From: Flectobacillus sp. BAB-3569
GTDB lineage: Bacteria; Bacteroidota; Bacteroidia; Cytophagales; Spirosomataceae
Length of the DNA: 64,000 bases
NCBI RefSeq assembly: GCF_002270355.1
Contig: NZ_NJFZ01000018.1
Location: 1-64,000 of the forward strand
Direction of reading: 5' to 3'
Below, in pieces: positions 1-9,676 of the stretch; position 1 is the stretch's first letter, and each line of letters starts with the position of its first letter. Under the pieces are notes generated by a model. It saw nothing but the letters and a program-made list of their open reading frames with translations, had not been told where the DNA came from and made no database searches. A program made the position numbers and the translations under genes.

Positions 1-65
1 GCCGTTAGCCGTTAGCCGTTAGCCGTTAGCCGTTAGCCGTTAGCCGTTAGCCGTTAGCCGTTAGC
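1..65. repeat. 7-bp tandem repeat (gccgtta), about nine units
   Basis: Nine perfect copies of gccgtta followed by gc run from the first base of the window, so the array may start further left. The unit is not a multiple of three and no gene covers it. It is a simple satellite, with no spacers that would suggest CRISPR. Confidence 0.95.
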
Positions 66-120
66 TAGAAAAATGGTTAGTGGTAAAATCTACTCATAAA
101 GTTGTAGATTTTCTTATCTG

Positions 121-145
121 GAGGCGCAAGGCATTGCGTCTCTAC
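121..145. repeat. Short dispersed hairpin of the gtagagacg type
   Basis: A 9-bp stem (gaggcgcaa against ttgcgtctc, one wobble) with a 7-base centre lies in the leader of the first gene. A related hairpin carrying the same gtagagacg core is at 18020-18043. It looks like a REP-type intergenic palindrome; no function can be assigned. Confidence 0.5.
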
Positions 146-198
146 CTTTATGATTTTTTAATTCACAATTCACTAAATCGCTCATTCACAATTTACAA

Positions 199-678
199 AT
201 GCCTCTGATTCAGCTTCAAACCGAGATAGCCTCCAGCCTTGAAATATGCTTTGATTTGGCCAGAAGCATCGATTTACATACGATTTCAACAGCACATACT
301 CATGAAAAAGCTATTGAAGGAAAAACCACTGGCTTGATTGGATTAGGTGAATATGTAACCTTTGAAGCGACACATTTTGGCATAAAACAACATTTGTCAG
401 CGCACATTACAGCCTTTGAACGACCATATTACTTTAAGGATGAATTGATTAAAGGAGCTTTTAAGTCCTTGACTCATATTCATCAGTTTGAATATGTAGG
501 AGAAAAAGTGCTTATGACAGATTTATTTGAGTTTGAATCACCATTGGGGTTTCTTGGGAAACTTGCCAATCATTTATTTTTGACAAATTATATGACAAAA
601 CTTCTTATCGAAAGAAATCGTATCATTAAAGAATTCGCAGAATCTGGTAGGTATAAAGCAGTTTTAAATCCGATGTAA
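199..678 (+). CDS. SRPBCC family protein (polyketide cyclase/START-like)
   Basis: A 159-residue protein with the layout of a small SRPBCC (Bet v 1-like) ligand-binding fold: an N-terminal strand (PLIQLQTEIASSLEICFDLA), a middle beta-rich part in which the predicted cavity strands carry paired charged residues, and a long C-terminal helix ending in a basic stretch (LLIERNRIIKEFAE). There is no signal peptide, so it should be cytoplasmic. It begins with an ATG. The next gene (a VOC protein) starts 70 bp downstream on the same strand, and the two could be co-transcribed. The ligand is unknown. Family assignment rests on overall pattern rather than on any catalytic residue. Confidence 0.7.
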   Translation: MPLIQLQTEIASSLEICFDLARSIDLHTISTAHTHEKAIEGKTTGLIGLGEYVTFEATHFGIKQHLSAHITAFERPYYFKDELIKGAFKSLTHIHQFEYVGEKVLMTDLFEFESPLGFLGKLANHLFLTNYMTKLLIERNRIIKEFAESGRYKAVLNPM

Positions 679-747
679 AATAAGTTTGTACAGATACCCA
701 ATTCTACACTCAGTCTTGAACTAGCACTTAAAAATTCAAAGACAATC

Positions 748-1584
748 ATGCAAAAGCCCATTTATTCTTGTATTTGGTACAATCACCAAGCCACAGAGGC
801 AGCCGATTTTTACACAAATCTTTTTCCCAATTCTCATATACTACAAAAGAACCCGATGGTAAGCTCATTTGGGCTTATGGGTACTAAGTTTATGGGATTA
901 AATGGCGGTCCACGATATAAGCCCAGCCCTGCTTTGTCACATTATGTGTATTGCGGAAGTGAGCAAGAAATAGAGCGATTGTACTCGGCGCTTTTGGAGG
1001 GTGGTAATGCCGTAATGCCTCTAGGAGAATATGATTGGAGTAAAAAATACGCATGGCTTTGTGATAAGTTTGGTGTGTATTGGCAATTAGATATTCAAGC
1101 AATAGAAGCTTCACAAAAAATCGTTCCTACCCTCCTTTTTGCCAATGATAAATTTCCAAGACTTAAAGAAGCTGTTAATCAGTACGTACAGATTTTCAAC
1201 AACTCTACCATTAAAATAGAATCCCTATATCCTGCTCATTTCAACTTTCCTGAAGAAAGGGTTATGTTCTGTCAATATCAATTGGGTAGTATTCTATTCA
1301 ATGCCATAAGCAGCCCAAACGCACACGACTTTGATTTCTCTCCTGGCAATTCATTCGTTGTTGAATGTGATACCCAAGAAGAGATAGATTTTTACTGGGA
1401 AAATTTAGGTAAAAATGGAAGATATGACCAATGTGGTTGGCTCGCAGATCAATATGGTGTTTCTTGGCAAATTGTACCCAGTATTTTACCTAAACTCATG
1501 AGTGACCCAGCAAAAAGCAAAAATGTAGTTCAAGCATTTATGAAAATGCAAAAATTTGATATTCAAACCCTACTCGATGCTTAA
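748..1584 (+). CDS. Two-domain VOC family protein (PhnB / 3-demethylubiquinone methyltransferase-like)
   Basis: A 278-residue cytoplasmic protein made of two VOC (glyoxalase/bleomycin-resistance fold) units, roughly residues 1-125 and 128-278. Both units keep the PhnB-type signature: an opening CIWYNHQATEAADFY followed by an F.L.G..F.GLNGG strand in the first, and in each a closing W..D.YG..WQ element (DKFGVYWQL near residue 115, DQYGVSWQI near 235). The second unit is more diverged, as is usual for the duplicated members of this family. PhnB-like VOC proteins are mostly of unknown substrate and no metal-binding set is certain here. The start ATG lies 70 bp after the SRPBCC gene. No terminator is obvious after the stop. 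Confidence 0.8.
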   Translation: MQKPIYSCIWYNHQATEAADFYTNLFPNSHILQKNPMVSSFGLMGTKFMGLNGGPRYKPSPALSHYVYCGSEQEIERLYSALLEGGNAVMPLGEYDWSKKYAWLCDKFGVYWQLDIQAIEASQKIVPTLLFANDKFPRLKEAVNQYVQIFNNSTIKIESLYPAHFNFPEERVMFCQYQLGSILFNAISSPNAHDFDFSPGNSFVVECDTQEEIDFYWENLGKNGRYDQCGWLADQYGVSWQIVPSILPKLMSDPAKSKNVVQAFMKMQKFDIQTLLDA

Positions 1585-1941
1585 TACTGAGTGAGAAAAT
1601 ACTCCTTGACCAGTCACAATACATTTCAACCACTCATCGCAATTTGTTGTGGTGTTCTCTACACATTTCAATATATTGTAGTTAAAACTCTTTCTAGGAA
1701 AGGATGTGATTTGATTTTTGCATACTTTTTCACAAAATCTTGCGTTTTAACCAACAATAATTTATCAATCGCAAATACTACAATAAGTCCGTCAAATGTT
1801 TATTTTTGTAGTTCTTATCAAGTCTATTCTAACATTTTTTTGAACACAAGGCTTGATTCTACTCCATCATTCTAGCCTGCAAGAGCAGTATAGTATTTGG
1901 AATAATCTTTTGCAAAATTGTAGTAAACATTAAATAAAATC
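1585..1941. other. Intergenic gap, no gene seen
   Basis: This 357-bp AT-rich stretch has an open frame at 1591-1875, but it lacks an ATG start, has no recognisable domain and reads as chance. No hairpin terminator is evident. The promoter of the FKBP gene should lie near its right end. Confidence 0.5.
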
Positions 1942-2687
1942 ATGAATCTAAAACACATAGTACTCTGCTCGGGCGTAGCGCTTACGTCATTTGCCACACA
2001 TGCACAAGTGAAAAAGTCGGCTACACCAGCATCAAAAGTTGCCACTAAACCAGCCGTTGCCAAAGTAGCAACAGACAACAAGGATTTGAAATTGACCAGC
2101 TTAGCTGACTCAGCAAGTTATAGCTTAGGAGTTTTAGTAGCTCAAAACTTCAAAATGCAAAATATTCCTATCAATTCTGAATTGATGGCAAAAGCTTTGG
2201 TGAGGTAATGAAAGGTGCTAGTACGCAAATTTCTGATATGCAAGCCAACCAAATCCTTCAAAAATTCATGATGGAGGCGCAAGCAGCTCAGTACAAACCA
2301 ATCAAAGAAGCAGGCGAAAAGTTCTTGGCTGAGAACAAAAAGAAGGAAGGCGTTGTTACTTTACCAAGCGGATTACAATATCAAATCTTGAAAGCAGGCG
2401 ACGGTCCAAAACCAACAGCTAACGATAAAGTAAAAACACATTACCATGGTACTTTATTAGATGGAACTGTATTTGACAGCTCTGTTCAACGTAACGAACC
2501 TATCACTTTTCCAGTAACTGGTGTAATTCAGGGATGGATTGAAGCGTTACAATTAATGCCAGTAGGTTCTAAATGGAAATTGTTTATTCCTCAAGAATTG
2601 GCTTACGGTTCTCGCGGTAGCGGTCCTGTAATCAAACCTTATTCAGCTTTAATTTTTGAAGTTGAGTTACTAAGTATCGAAAAATAA
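1942..2687 (+). CDS. FKBP-type peptidyl-prolyl isomerase, secreted (frameshifted)
   Basis: Two reading frames together make one FKBP-type PPIase of about 248 residues. The first (1942-2208) gives a signal peptide ending at THAQ, an Ala/Lys/Pro-rich linker and the start of the FKBP_N dimerisation domain ([15 protein letters not shown]). The second (from 2199) gives the rest of that domain and the FKBP catalytic fold, with [36 protein letters not shown] and [11 protein letters not shown]. Joining them needs one extra base in the T-run at 2196-2198, which restores AKAFGEVMKG across the junction. The protein should act in the periplasm as a proline isomerase/chaperone like FklB or FkpA. The prc protease follows 69 bp downstream, a sensible partner in envelope protein quality control. 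The indel is more likely a sequencing error than a disabling mutation because both halves are fully conserved. Confidence 0.88.
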
Positions 2688-2756
2688 TAAAGCGAATCAT
2701 AGATTGAGTGATTGGTTTTACCATCAATCACTCAATTACCTTCGCATCGAATCTCT

Positions 2757-4906
2757 ATGAAGAAATATCTCATTGCACTTGTTCCTGTTACGCTATTAGC
2801 AGTTATGGGACTTCGCTCGACCTCACATAGTGCCGAGAAAAACCTTACTGTGGCTTACAAATTTAGTGAAGACGACCTCAAGCCCACCGAAACACAGAAA
2901 AAAGTAGAAGAATTAGTGACACAAATCCTGACGAATTATCATTACAGAAGGGTTCCTCTCAATGATTCTTTATCTTCTAAAATCCTTGATAATTACATCA
3001 AGGAGCTTGACGGTAATAAAATGAACTTCACCAAACAGGACATTCAAGATTTCGAACAATTTCGCTATTCATTGGATGACCAGTTGCAAAAGGTGATTTG
3101 ACAGCCGCTTATCAAATCTATAATGTTTATCGTAAAAGAGCCAAAGAACGTTTTACGTTTGTGAATCAGCTTTTGGCTAAACCGATGAATTTCAATGTAG
3201 ATGAGGTTTATACGCCAGACAGAGAAAAAGCTGAATGGGCTTCAAACAAACAAGAGCTTGATGAGATTTGGAGAAAAGCTATCAAAAGTACTTTGTTAGA
3301 CTGGAAAATCAGTGGAAAAGCTGATACCTCAGCTGTCAAAGACTTGAAGGAGCGCTATTCTCGTAGTGAAAAGTATTTCGACAAAACTAAGAGTGAAGAT
3401 GTATTCCAACAATACATGAACTCATTCACCGAAAGTATTGATCCGCATACCAACTACATGATTCCGAAAGCTGCCGCGCAATTCAACCAAGAAATGGCAC
3501 AGTCTTTTGAAGGAATCGGCGCAACGCTTCGTTTGGATGGCGATTATGTAACTATTATCGAACTCATCACGGGTGGCCCTGCGTACAGAAGCAAAGCCTT
3601 AAAACCAAAAGATAGAATCGTAGCAGTAGCACAAGGTGAAAACGGTGCTTTTACAGATATTGTAGGTTGGATGACCGACGATGCCGTAAAATTGATTAAA
3701 GGCCCGAAAAATACCATCGTTCGTTTGAAAATTCTTTCAGGTGATGCAGCGGTGGGCTCAGTACCTAAAGAAGTTCGTTTGGTTCGTGAAAAAATCAAAT
3801 TAGAAGATGGTAGTGCGAAAAAGGATATTCTAGAATTTACTAACAATGGTCGTTCGTACAAATTAGGTTTGATTACGCTACCTGTATTTTACCGTGATTT
3901 CGAAGGTGTAAGAAAAGGCGAAGGCGATTTCAAAAGTACGAGTGCAGATGTAAAGAAATTCTTGACTGAACTAAAAGCTGAAAAAGTAGACGGTGTAATT
4001 CTTGACCTTCGCAACAATGGTGGTGGTTCGTTGGTAGAAGCTGTTAGTTTGACAGGCTTGTTTATTCCTCAAGGCCCTGTAGTTCAACGCAAGCATGCTG
4101 ATGGTGAAATTTCGGCTGAGTACGACCGTGACCCTTCTGTAACTTACGATGGTCCACTAGGTGTTTTAGTAAATCGCTTTAGTGCTTCGGCTTCAGAAAT
4201 TTTTGCGGGTGCTATTCAAGATTACAAACGTGGTATCGTCGTAGGTGAGCAAACTTACGGAAAAGGAACTGTTCAAACCTTAGTAGATTTGGGTCGTTTC
4301 TTGAAAGGTGAGCCAGACAACGTAGGTCAGTTGAAAATCACGATGGAGAAATTCTACCGAATTACTGGTAGTAGTACTCAACACAAAGGTGTAACACCAG
4401 ATATTCAATTGCCTTCAGGCTTCTCGGCAGAAGAATATGGTGAAAGCTCACAACCAAGTGCTTTGCCTTGGGATATGATTGCTACAAGCAAATACACTCC
4501 TTCGGCTGATGTAAACGAACAAATCGTTTCGTCTTTGAATAAAAAATACCAAGAGCACTTAAAGTCAGAAACAGATTTGAAAAAATTAGTCGCTGATTTT
4601 GATTATTGGAAAAAAGCAAAAGAACGCAAAACCATTTCTTTGAAAGAAGACAAACGTCGTAAAGAAATCGAAGAGCAGAAAAAACGCAATAGCCAAGACC
4701 TTGCCGAAGAATTAGCAGATGTTGAAAAACCAGAAACTAAAACTGAAGTAAAAACTGACTCTGTAAGTATTGCGCAAGCAAAACAAAAAGCAGCTAAAGA
4801 AAGACGTGAAAAAGACGCTTATTTGAAAGAAACAGAAAGATTATTAACAGATTATATCTTCCTAGCTCCTTCAAATGGTATCAAAATCACGCAGAATAAA
4901 AAATAA
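2757..4906 (+). CDS. prc: Carboxy-terminal processing protease Prc/CtpA, S41 family (frameshifted)
   Basis: A tail-specific protease of about 716 residues if one base is added near 3088-3093. The first frame supplies the signal anchor (MKKYLIALVPVTLLAVMGL) and part of the N-terminal domain; the second, open from 3092, supplies the rest, reading QLQKGDLTAAYQIYNVY over the junction. The PDZ domain (SFEGIGATLRLDGDYVTI onward) is followed by the S41 catalytic region: DLRNNGGGSLVEA, the Ser in FSASASEIFAGA and the Lys in EQTYGKGTVQ. The DUF3340-type charged C-terminus ends in DYIFLAPSNG. The function is periplasmic cleavage of proteins from their C-terminal tails. The ATG at 2757 is preferred over an upstream TTG because it begins the signal sequence. 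A strong terminator follows. Confidence 0.9.
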
Positions 4907-4917
4907 GAATGCTAAAT

Positions 4918-4951
4918 AAAAAAGCCGACTCATAACTGAGTCGGCTTTTTT
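4918..4951 (+). terminator. Rho-independent terminator after prc
   Basis: A perfect stem (aagccgactca against tgagtcggctt, extended by an A-run and T-run) with a taac loop is followed by six T residues, 12 bp after the prc stop. Confidence 0.92.
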
Positions 4952-5080
4952 GTTTAGCGCTTGTTTAAATTTTATAAGTTATCAAAATGCTGAATTTTAT
5001 ATTTATTTTAATGAAATCCTACTGTTTGAGCCGAAGGCGAGTTTAGGATTTCTTGACTTTCTTTTGCGGCCGCCGCGCGG

Positions 5081-5112
5081 TTACTTTTCTTGTGTCAAGA
5101 CAAGAAAAGTAA
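5081..5112. repeat. 12-bp perfect hairpin in a GC-rich intergenic element
   Basis: The arms ttacttttcttg and caagaaaagtaa pair perfectly around an 8-base loop. The hairpin follows a very GC-rich patch (cggccgccgcgcgg at 5067-5080) that contrasts with the AT-rich surroundings. It sits between the convergent prc and mutS2 genes. It looks like a dispersed intergenic element rather than a terminator, as no T-run follows on either strand. Confidence 0.7.
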
Positions 5113-5189
5113 GGTGTGGCGAAGGGATATTTTGTTTATATCACTAGTGTCAAATAACATTTTAAAATATTCTCCAAATAAGCATAATC

Positions 5190-7673
5190 TTACTTCATTT
5201 TCACAATCGTTACACCAGCACCACCACGGTCGGCGTGCTCATCTACCATTTTATCGACTTGCTTGTATCCTCTCAAATGTTGACGAATAAGCGTTCTTAA
5301 AATACCATCACCTTTCCCGTGTACAATTCTAATCTCATCATAACCAACCATAATGGCGTCATTCATAAAGCGGTCTACGTCTACCAAAGCCTCCTCTCCT
5401 CTCTTTCCTCTTAAATCAAGGTTGAATGAGAAGTTTTGCATTTTCTCATTCATATCAATTCCCGTTAGCTTGGCTTTAGGAGAAGCTTTTTGACGGAACT
5501 CTTTTCTTGAAATTTTCTCCAAACGATTAAGTTTTACTGTCGTTTTCAAATCGCCAATAGCAACTTCAATATCTTTACCACGAACGCCCAATACCTCCCC
5601 AATGGCTTCCTGTCCTTTGATACGTACCAATGAGCCTATCACAATATCGCCTCCTATTACCTCAATGACATCTTTTTCTTCTTCCTCTTTCTTCGGAGTT
5701 GGCTTATTTTTATTCTCAGGTACTTTTTCGATTACTAGAGATTCTTGAAAATCTTGTAAATCCTGACGAAGCTCTTTGGTAGCAGATTTATCAGCCTCTT
5801 GCTCACGTATCTCTTTAATCGTTGCCTCAATTTTCTGGTTAGCTGTTTTTACTAACTCTTTTGCTTGCAGTTTAGCGCTATTCAGAATGGTCTTTTTCTC
5901 CGAATCTAATAGGTTTTTCAGCGAGTTATATTGATCAAGTAATTGGTCGAGATGACGTTGTTTTTGGGCATTTTCTACGTTTTTATCTGCAAATACCTTC
6001 TTCTCAATTTCTAGCTCTTTTACCAATTTTTCAAAACTTACCTGCTGCTTACCCATCTTGTTTTTAGCACGATCGATTACATTTTTAGGTAAACCGATTT
6101 TGTACGCAATCTCAACGGCAAAAGAACTCCCTGGTTTTCCGATTTCAAGCTCATACAATGGCTCTAAGTGTTCTGCATCGTAACGCATCGCACCGTTGAC
6201 AAGTCCTTTGGTTCGGTCAGCAAAAGTTTTCAGGTTGGTATAGTGGGTATTAATCACACCATACGCGCCCGAACGATTCAAATCCTCAAGAATACTCTCC
6301 GCAATAGCTCCACCCAAAGCAGGTTCTGTACCAGTACCAAATTCGTCAATCAAAAATAAGGTCTTTCTGTCAGATTGAATCAAGAAATGTTTCATGTTTG
6401 TCAAGTGCGAACTATAGGTACTTAGGTCATTCTCTAAGCTTTGTTCATCACCAATATCAATGAAAATATTTCTAAACAAACCAATCGTAGAATACTCAGC
6501 CATAGGCACCAATAAACCGCATTGGTACATATACTGAATCAAACCAACAGTTTTGAGCGTAACCGACTTACCACCAGCGTTAGGTCCAGATATCAACAAA
6601 ATACGATTGTCTAGCTCCAAGGTAATTGACAATGGAACAACGCTTTTACCCATTTTCTTGAAAGAAGCATAAAGCAATGGGTGACGTGCGTTTTTCCAGT
6701 CTACTAGCTGTGTATTGACGCTTAAAGGCGCAATAGCACCTAGCTCGATAGCATAACAAGCCTTCGCACGAACAAAATCAATAATCCCAAGGAATGTGTA
6801 AGCTCGCTTCAAGACAGGTACGTGAGGGCGCAAACGTGTGGTCAAATCCATGAGAATACGGATAATCTCACGGCGTTCTGCCGATTCTAACTCACGAATT
6901 TCGTTATTGGCTTCAAGGACTTCGGTTGGTTCTAAGAATACCGTTTTACCAGTATCTGATTCGTCATGGATAAAACCTTTGATTTTGCGTTTGTGCTCAG
7001 CTGCCAAAGGAATTACCATACGACCATTACGCAAAGCCAAAGAAAAGTCATCTGTTACCCAGCCATTACTACGAGCATTGCGAAGAATACTATCTAATTT
7101 TTTACGTAAATCATTCTCTTGCGAAACCAACTGACGACGAATAGACTGTAATTCTGGGCTGGCATTATCTTTCAAACGTCCACGGTCATCAATTACTTTA
7201 TCTAAAGCATCCAAAATGCCTCTTATTTCTAATTTAGCATCTTTGTTGGTCTTTACTTCCTCTTGATTTTTATCGGTACGGGGCTGAAAAGCCATACCCA
7301 ATAATTCACGTAATTGAGGGTATTGCTCAGGTTCCTTGTTGTCAAAAAAACGAAGACATTCTTGAATGGTACGAAGGGAAAGTTTTACATCAAAAAACTC
7401 TGCTTCAGAAAGAAAAGCGCCTTCAATAGCCGCTTTGGTCAGTTGTTGATTAACATCGAGGTAGTTTTGAGAAGGAAATGCCTGTGGTTCATATTGCATA
7501 ATCTCACGCATTTCATCTACCTGACGAATCATTTTTTGGACTAAATCATAGTTATCCGAAAAGCGAACTTTCTCCACAAATGCCTTGCCGAGTGGACTAA
7601 TACACAATTCACTAAGTCGTTCTCTAATTCGGTCAAATCCTAATTTTTGTTCTATATTTTGAGGGTATAACAT
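5190..7673 (-). CDS. mutS2: Endonuclease MutS2 (MutS-like ATPase with Smr nuclease domain)
   Basis: MutS2 of about 827 residues from the ATG at 7673 (MLYPQNIEQKLGFDRIRERL). Upstream in-frame starts would only add a hydrophobic stretch that is not part of the family. The order is clamp/lever region, ATPase core with Walker A (SGPNAGGKSVTLK) and Walker B (TLFLIDEFGTGTEP), a long coiled coil (about residues 510-640), a KOW-like segment (GSLVRIKGQEAIGEVLG) and the C-terminal Smr domain with LDLRGKRGEEAL and RIVHGKGDGILR. MutS2 proteins lack the mismatch-recognition domain of MutS and act on branched DNA or on collided ribosomes, depending on species. The gene is monocistronic and convergent with prc. 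Confidence 0.96.
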   Translation of the reverse strand: MLYPQNIEQKLGFDRIRERLSELCISPLGKAFVEKVRFSDNYDLVQKMIRQVDEMREIMQYEPQAFPSQNYLDVNQQLTKAAIEGAFLSEAEFFDVKLSLRTIQECLRFFDNKEPEQYPQLRELLGMAFQPRTDKNQEEVKTNKDAKLEIRGILDALDKVIDDRGRLKDNASPELQSIRRQLVSQENDLRKKLDSILRNARSNGWVTDDFSLALRNGRMVIPLAAEHKRKIKGFIHDESDTGKTVFLEPTEVLEANNEIRELESAERREIIRILMDLTTRLRPHVPVLKRAYTFLGIIDFVRAKACYAIELGAIAPLSVNTQLVDWKNARHPLLYASFKKMGKSVVPLSITLELDNRILLISGPNAGGKSVTLKTVGLIQYMYQCGLLVPMAEYSTIGLFRNIFIDIGDEQSLENDLSTYSSHLTNMKHFLIQSDRKTLFLIDEFGTGTEPALGGAIAESILEDLNRSGAYGVINTHYTNLKTFADRTKGLVNGAMRYDAEHLEPLYELEIGKPGSSFAVEIAYKIGLPKNVIDRAKNKMGKQQVSFEKLVKELEIEKKVFADKNVENAQKQRHLDQLLDQYNSLKNLLDSEKKTILNSAKLQAKELVKTANQKIEATIKEIREQEADKSATKELRQDLQDFQESLVIEKVPENKNKPTPKKEEEEKDVIEVIGGDIVIGSLVRIKGQEAIGEVLGVRGKDIEVAIGDLKTTVKLNRLEKISRKEFRQKASPKAKLTGIDMNEKMQNFSFNLDLRGKRGEEALVDVDRFMNDAIMVGYDEIRIVHGKGDGILRTLIRQHLRGYKQVDKMVDEHADRGGAGVTIVKMK

Positions 7674-7910
7674 CATAAAAAAATAACAAATTACGTAAGA
7701 CATTTGTTCGCTGTCTTACCATAGATCATCAAAAAGGTATCGCTGAGTATCTATTTTAACAAAATGCTATCCCCAAATCGATTTATTAGAAACTCAAAGC
7801 CCTTATTTTTACAAATTTCAACTCTTTTTTATCGAAATCAAAACCTTCGTGAATATTGAGAAAAATGGTTATTGGATAGTGTTGGAAAAATAGGTTTTTT
7901 ATTCATAAAA

Positions 7911-7938
7911 ATAGCCCTCAGGTAATTCTGAGGGCTAT
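7911..7938 (-). terminator. Terminator of the leftward pair at 7.96-9.68 kb
   Basis: An 11-bp perfect stem (atagccctcag against ctgagggctat) is followed on the minus strand by a T-run (+ strand A-run at 7907-7911). It lies 22 bp past the stop of the gene ending at 7960. Confidence 0.9.
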
Positions 7939-7959
7939 GTACAATAAAGCCTTAACTTT

Positions 7960-8838
7960 TTATTGGCAATCTTTCCATTTACGTTCTATAAAGTCTTGCT
8001 TTTTTTCATCATAAATAAAACAGTGTTGCTCAAGTTTTACCATTTTGTTATTTGCCACCTTGTACAAAGTCGAGGTATATTGTGACCCTGCGCAACATTG
8101 GTTTACTTCGGTAATTCTTTTGGTTTTCTCATCAAATGTAAGCGAAACTCCTTCAAATCCACTGTCTTTGTATTGTCCGTTTGAGTCAAGCAAAAAGTAT
8201 TTTGAAGAAGTATTTGCTCCAGCATAAGATGATTCAAATAAAGAAATATCAGCTTGACCATCAAAATTAAAATCGCCCGTTTCTACGCTATTAATGCCCA
8301 TTGATTGGCAATCAACCGCAATGGTTTGAAGCAATTTGTCCGTCTTTTTTTCGAAGACCTTTAAAGCTTTTACACGTGCTTGATAATCATCTTTGGCTTT
8401 ACTAAGCACAATTTTAAAATATTGATTACCAGAAGTTACTTTTTGCAATAATTCACGATTACTCCAAGCTATACCTTCTCCATCATCAAGGTCGTATTTT
8501 TTTGTGAGTGCTATTTTAAAGCTTTTTGTACCAGTAGGGTTGGTCCAAGTTCCTGATAATTGTGTAGCCTTAGTCGAAAACTTATCAATTACCATTTTCC
8601 CTGTTACTTTCTCTTTGGCATCTTTTTCGAGAATAGAAAGCACTTTATTTTTGATAGTACCAGAAATATTTATCGGCTCATCATTGCTGGAATAAACATA
8701 AATACCTTGGATTTCGTCATCGGAATAGACGTTCAAAATTACCTCAATTGGGTATTTGTCAATTGTACCTGTATAGACAGACTGAGCAAAAGTGGAGCTA
8801 CTCAAGAGTGTACACAAAAGAAAAAATAGTTTTTTCAT
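7960..8838 (-). CDS. Secreted protein of unknown function
   Basis: A 292-residue exported protein starting at the ATG at 8838, which begins a typical signal peptide (MKKLFFLLCTLLSSSTFAQ); an in-frame ATG ten codons upstream would bury it. The mature N-terminal half repeats short beta strands (SVYTGTIDKYPIEVILNVYS, YVYSSNDEPINISGTIKN), and the C-terminal half contains DFNFDGQADISLFES, a calcium-loop-like DxNxDGxxD motif shared with FG-GAP/VCBS-type proteins. I do not recognise a named family. The gene begins 34 bp after the lipoprotein gene at 8873-9676, which has the same type of motif (DGDGIVDLVLD), so the two look like an operon of related cell-surface or periplasmic proteins. Confidence 0.75.
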   Translation of the reverse strand: MKKLFFLLCTLLSSSTFAQSVYTGTIDKYPIEVILNVYSDDEIQGIYVYSSNDEPINISGTIKNKVLSILEKDAKEKVTGKMVIDKFSTKATQLSGTWTNPTGTKSFKIALTKKYDLDDGEGIAWSNRELLQKVTSGNQYFKIVLSKAKDDYQARVKALKVFEKKTDKLLQTIAVDCQSMGINSVETGDFNFDGQADISLFESSYAGANTSSKYFLLDSNGQYKDSGFEGVSLTFDEKTKRITEVNQCCAGSQYTSTLYKVANNKMVKLEQHCFIYDEKKQDFIERKWKDCQ

Positions 8839-8872
8839 AGTCAATGGATATGCATAAGGTTTATTCAAAAAT

Positions 8873-9676
8873 TTAGTCTACTCCCGCTGTAAATCCACCT
8901 GCTATAGTTAGTCCTTGAGTTCCTTTGGCGATTTTTGACAGATATAAGGTACTGTTGATATCGTTGTAATAAGTGGCTGCATCTAACACTAAATCCACAA
9001 TTCCATCGCCATCAATATCTCCCGCAAACTGAACTGTAGGAATTTTTGTATCAAAACGTGGTTGACGAAGCAAGACGTTAGTGTAGTTTTTACCCTCTTT
9101 CGTAAACGAAATAGAGAGCGTATAATCTGTCACTAAAATCTGGTTAGGATCTTCTTTGGCAATTTCCTTTTTACCTACCGCAAATAGTTTATACTTCACG
9201 CCCAAATACTCAAATTCGACAGCATCACTGGGATAAAACTCTGTTTTGGACAAAGTCAACGGAGCTATCACATGATCTTTCAGATAAGACTGCGATTCAA
9301 TCAAAAGCAAACAAGTATCTTTTTGTGCAATGTTAATTTGAATACCCGTTTTCGCTTCAGGCGTTTCATCAATCATTTCATCATGAACCATTTCCAAAGC
9401 AATCTTTGTTGCTCTGAGCTCAAAGCCTTTACTTGTTTGGAAAATACCAACCCATGATTTTTTATCTGAATCCAAAGGAACTTGTCCTTGATGAAAGGTT
9501 CCTGGCATCTGAACAGTGATTTGATAATCAGTTTCTTTGGGAAACATGTTTGTAGAGTCAACCTTGACTTGAGCAATTGTGGAATCTGTTGTGGTTTGTT
9601 GTTCTTGTGATTTTTGCTTGCAAGAGGCCATAGCAAGCAGGCCTAGCAAGGCGCTAGTTTTCAAAAGTGAGTTCAT
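8873..9676 (-). CDS. Lipoprotein with a DxDxDG calcium-loop motif, unknown function
   Basis: A 267-residue protein with a lipoprotein signal (LLGLLAMASCKQK) whose Cys19 should be acylated. The next ~25 residues are a polar, low-complexity tether (QEQQTTTDSTIAQ). The body is mostly beta strands, and a GDIDGDGIVDLVLDAATYY stretch near residue 222 matches the Asp-rich calcium loop of FG-GAP/EF-hand-like repeats. It leads a two-gene leftward operon with the secreted protein at 7960-8838, and the shared motif hints at a joint role. No enzyme motif is seen. The start is an ATG and nothing better lies upstream. Confidence 0.75.
   Translation of the reverse strand: MNSLLKTSALLGLLAMASCKQKSQEQQTTTDSTIAQVKVDSTNMFPKETDYQITVQMPGTFHQGQVPLDSDKKSWVGIFQTSKGFELRATKIALEMVHDEMIDETPEAKTGIQINIAQKDTCLLLIESQSYLKDHVIAPLTLSKTEFYPSDAVEFEYLGVKYKLFAVGKKEIAKEDPNQILVTDYTLSISFTKEGKNYTNVLLRQPRFDTKIPTVQFAGDIDGDGIVDLVLDAATYYNDINSTLYLSKIAKGTQGLTIAGGFTAGVD

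Noticed and set aside
1-65. CRISPR-like array
   Set aside because: The 7-bp units are contiguous with no spacers.
1591-1875. 94-codon open frame between the VOC and FKBP genes
   Set aside because: No ATG start, no signal or domain, and an amino acid mix typical of AT-rich noncoding DNA.
4950-5290. Two overlapping short frames between prc and mutS2
   Set aside because: They cover the GC-rich hairpin element and the 3' end of mutS2 and have no protein-like features.
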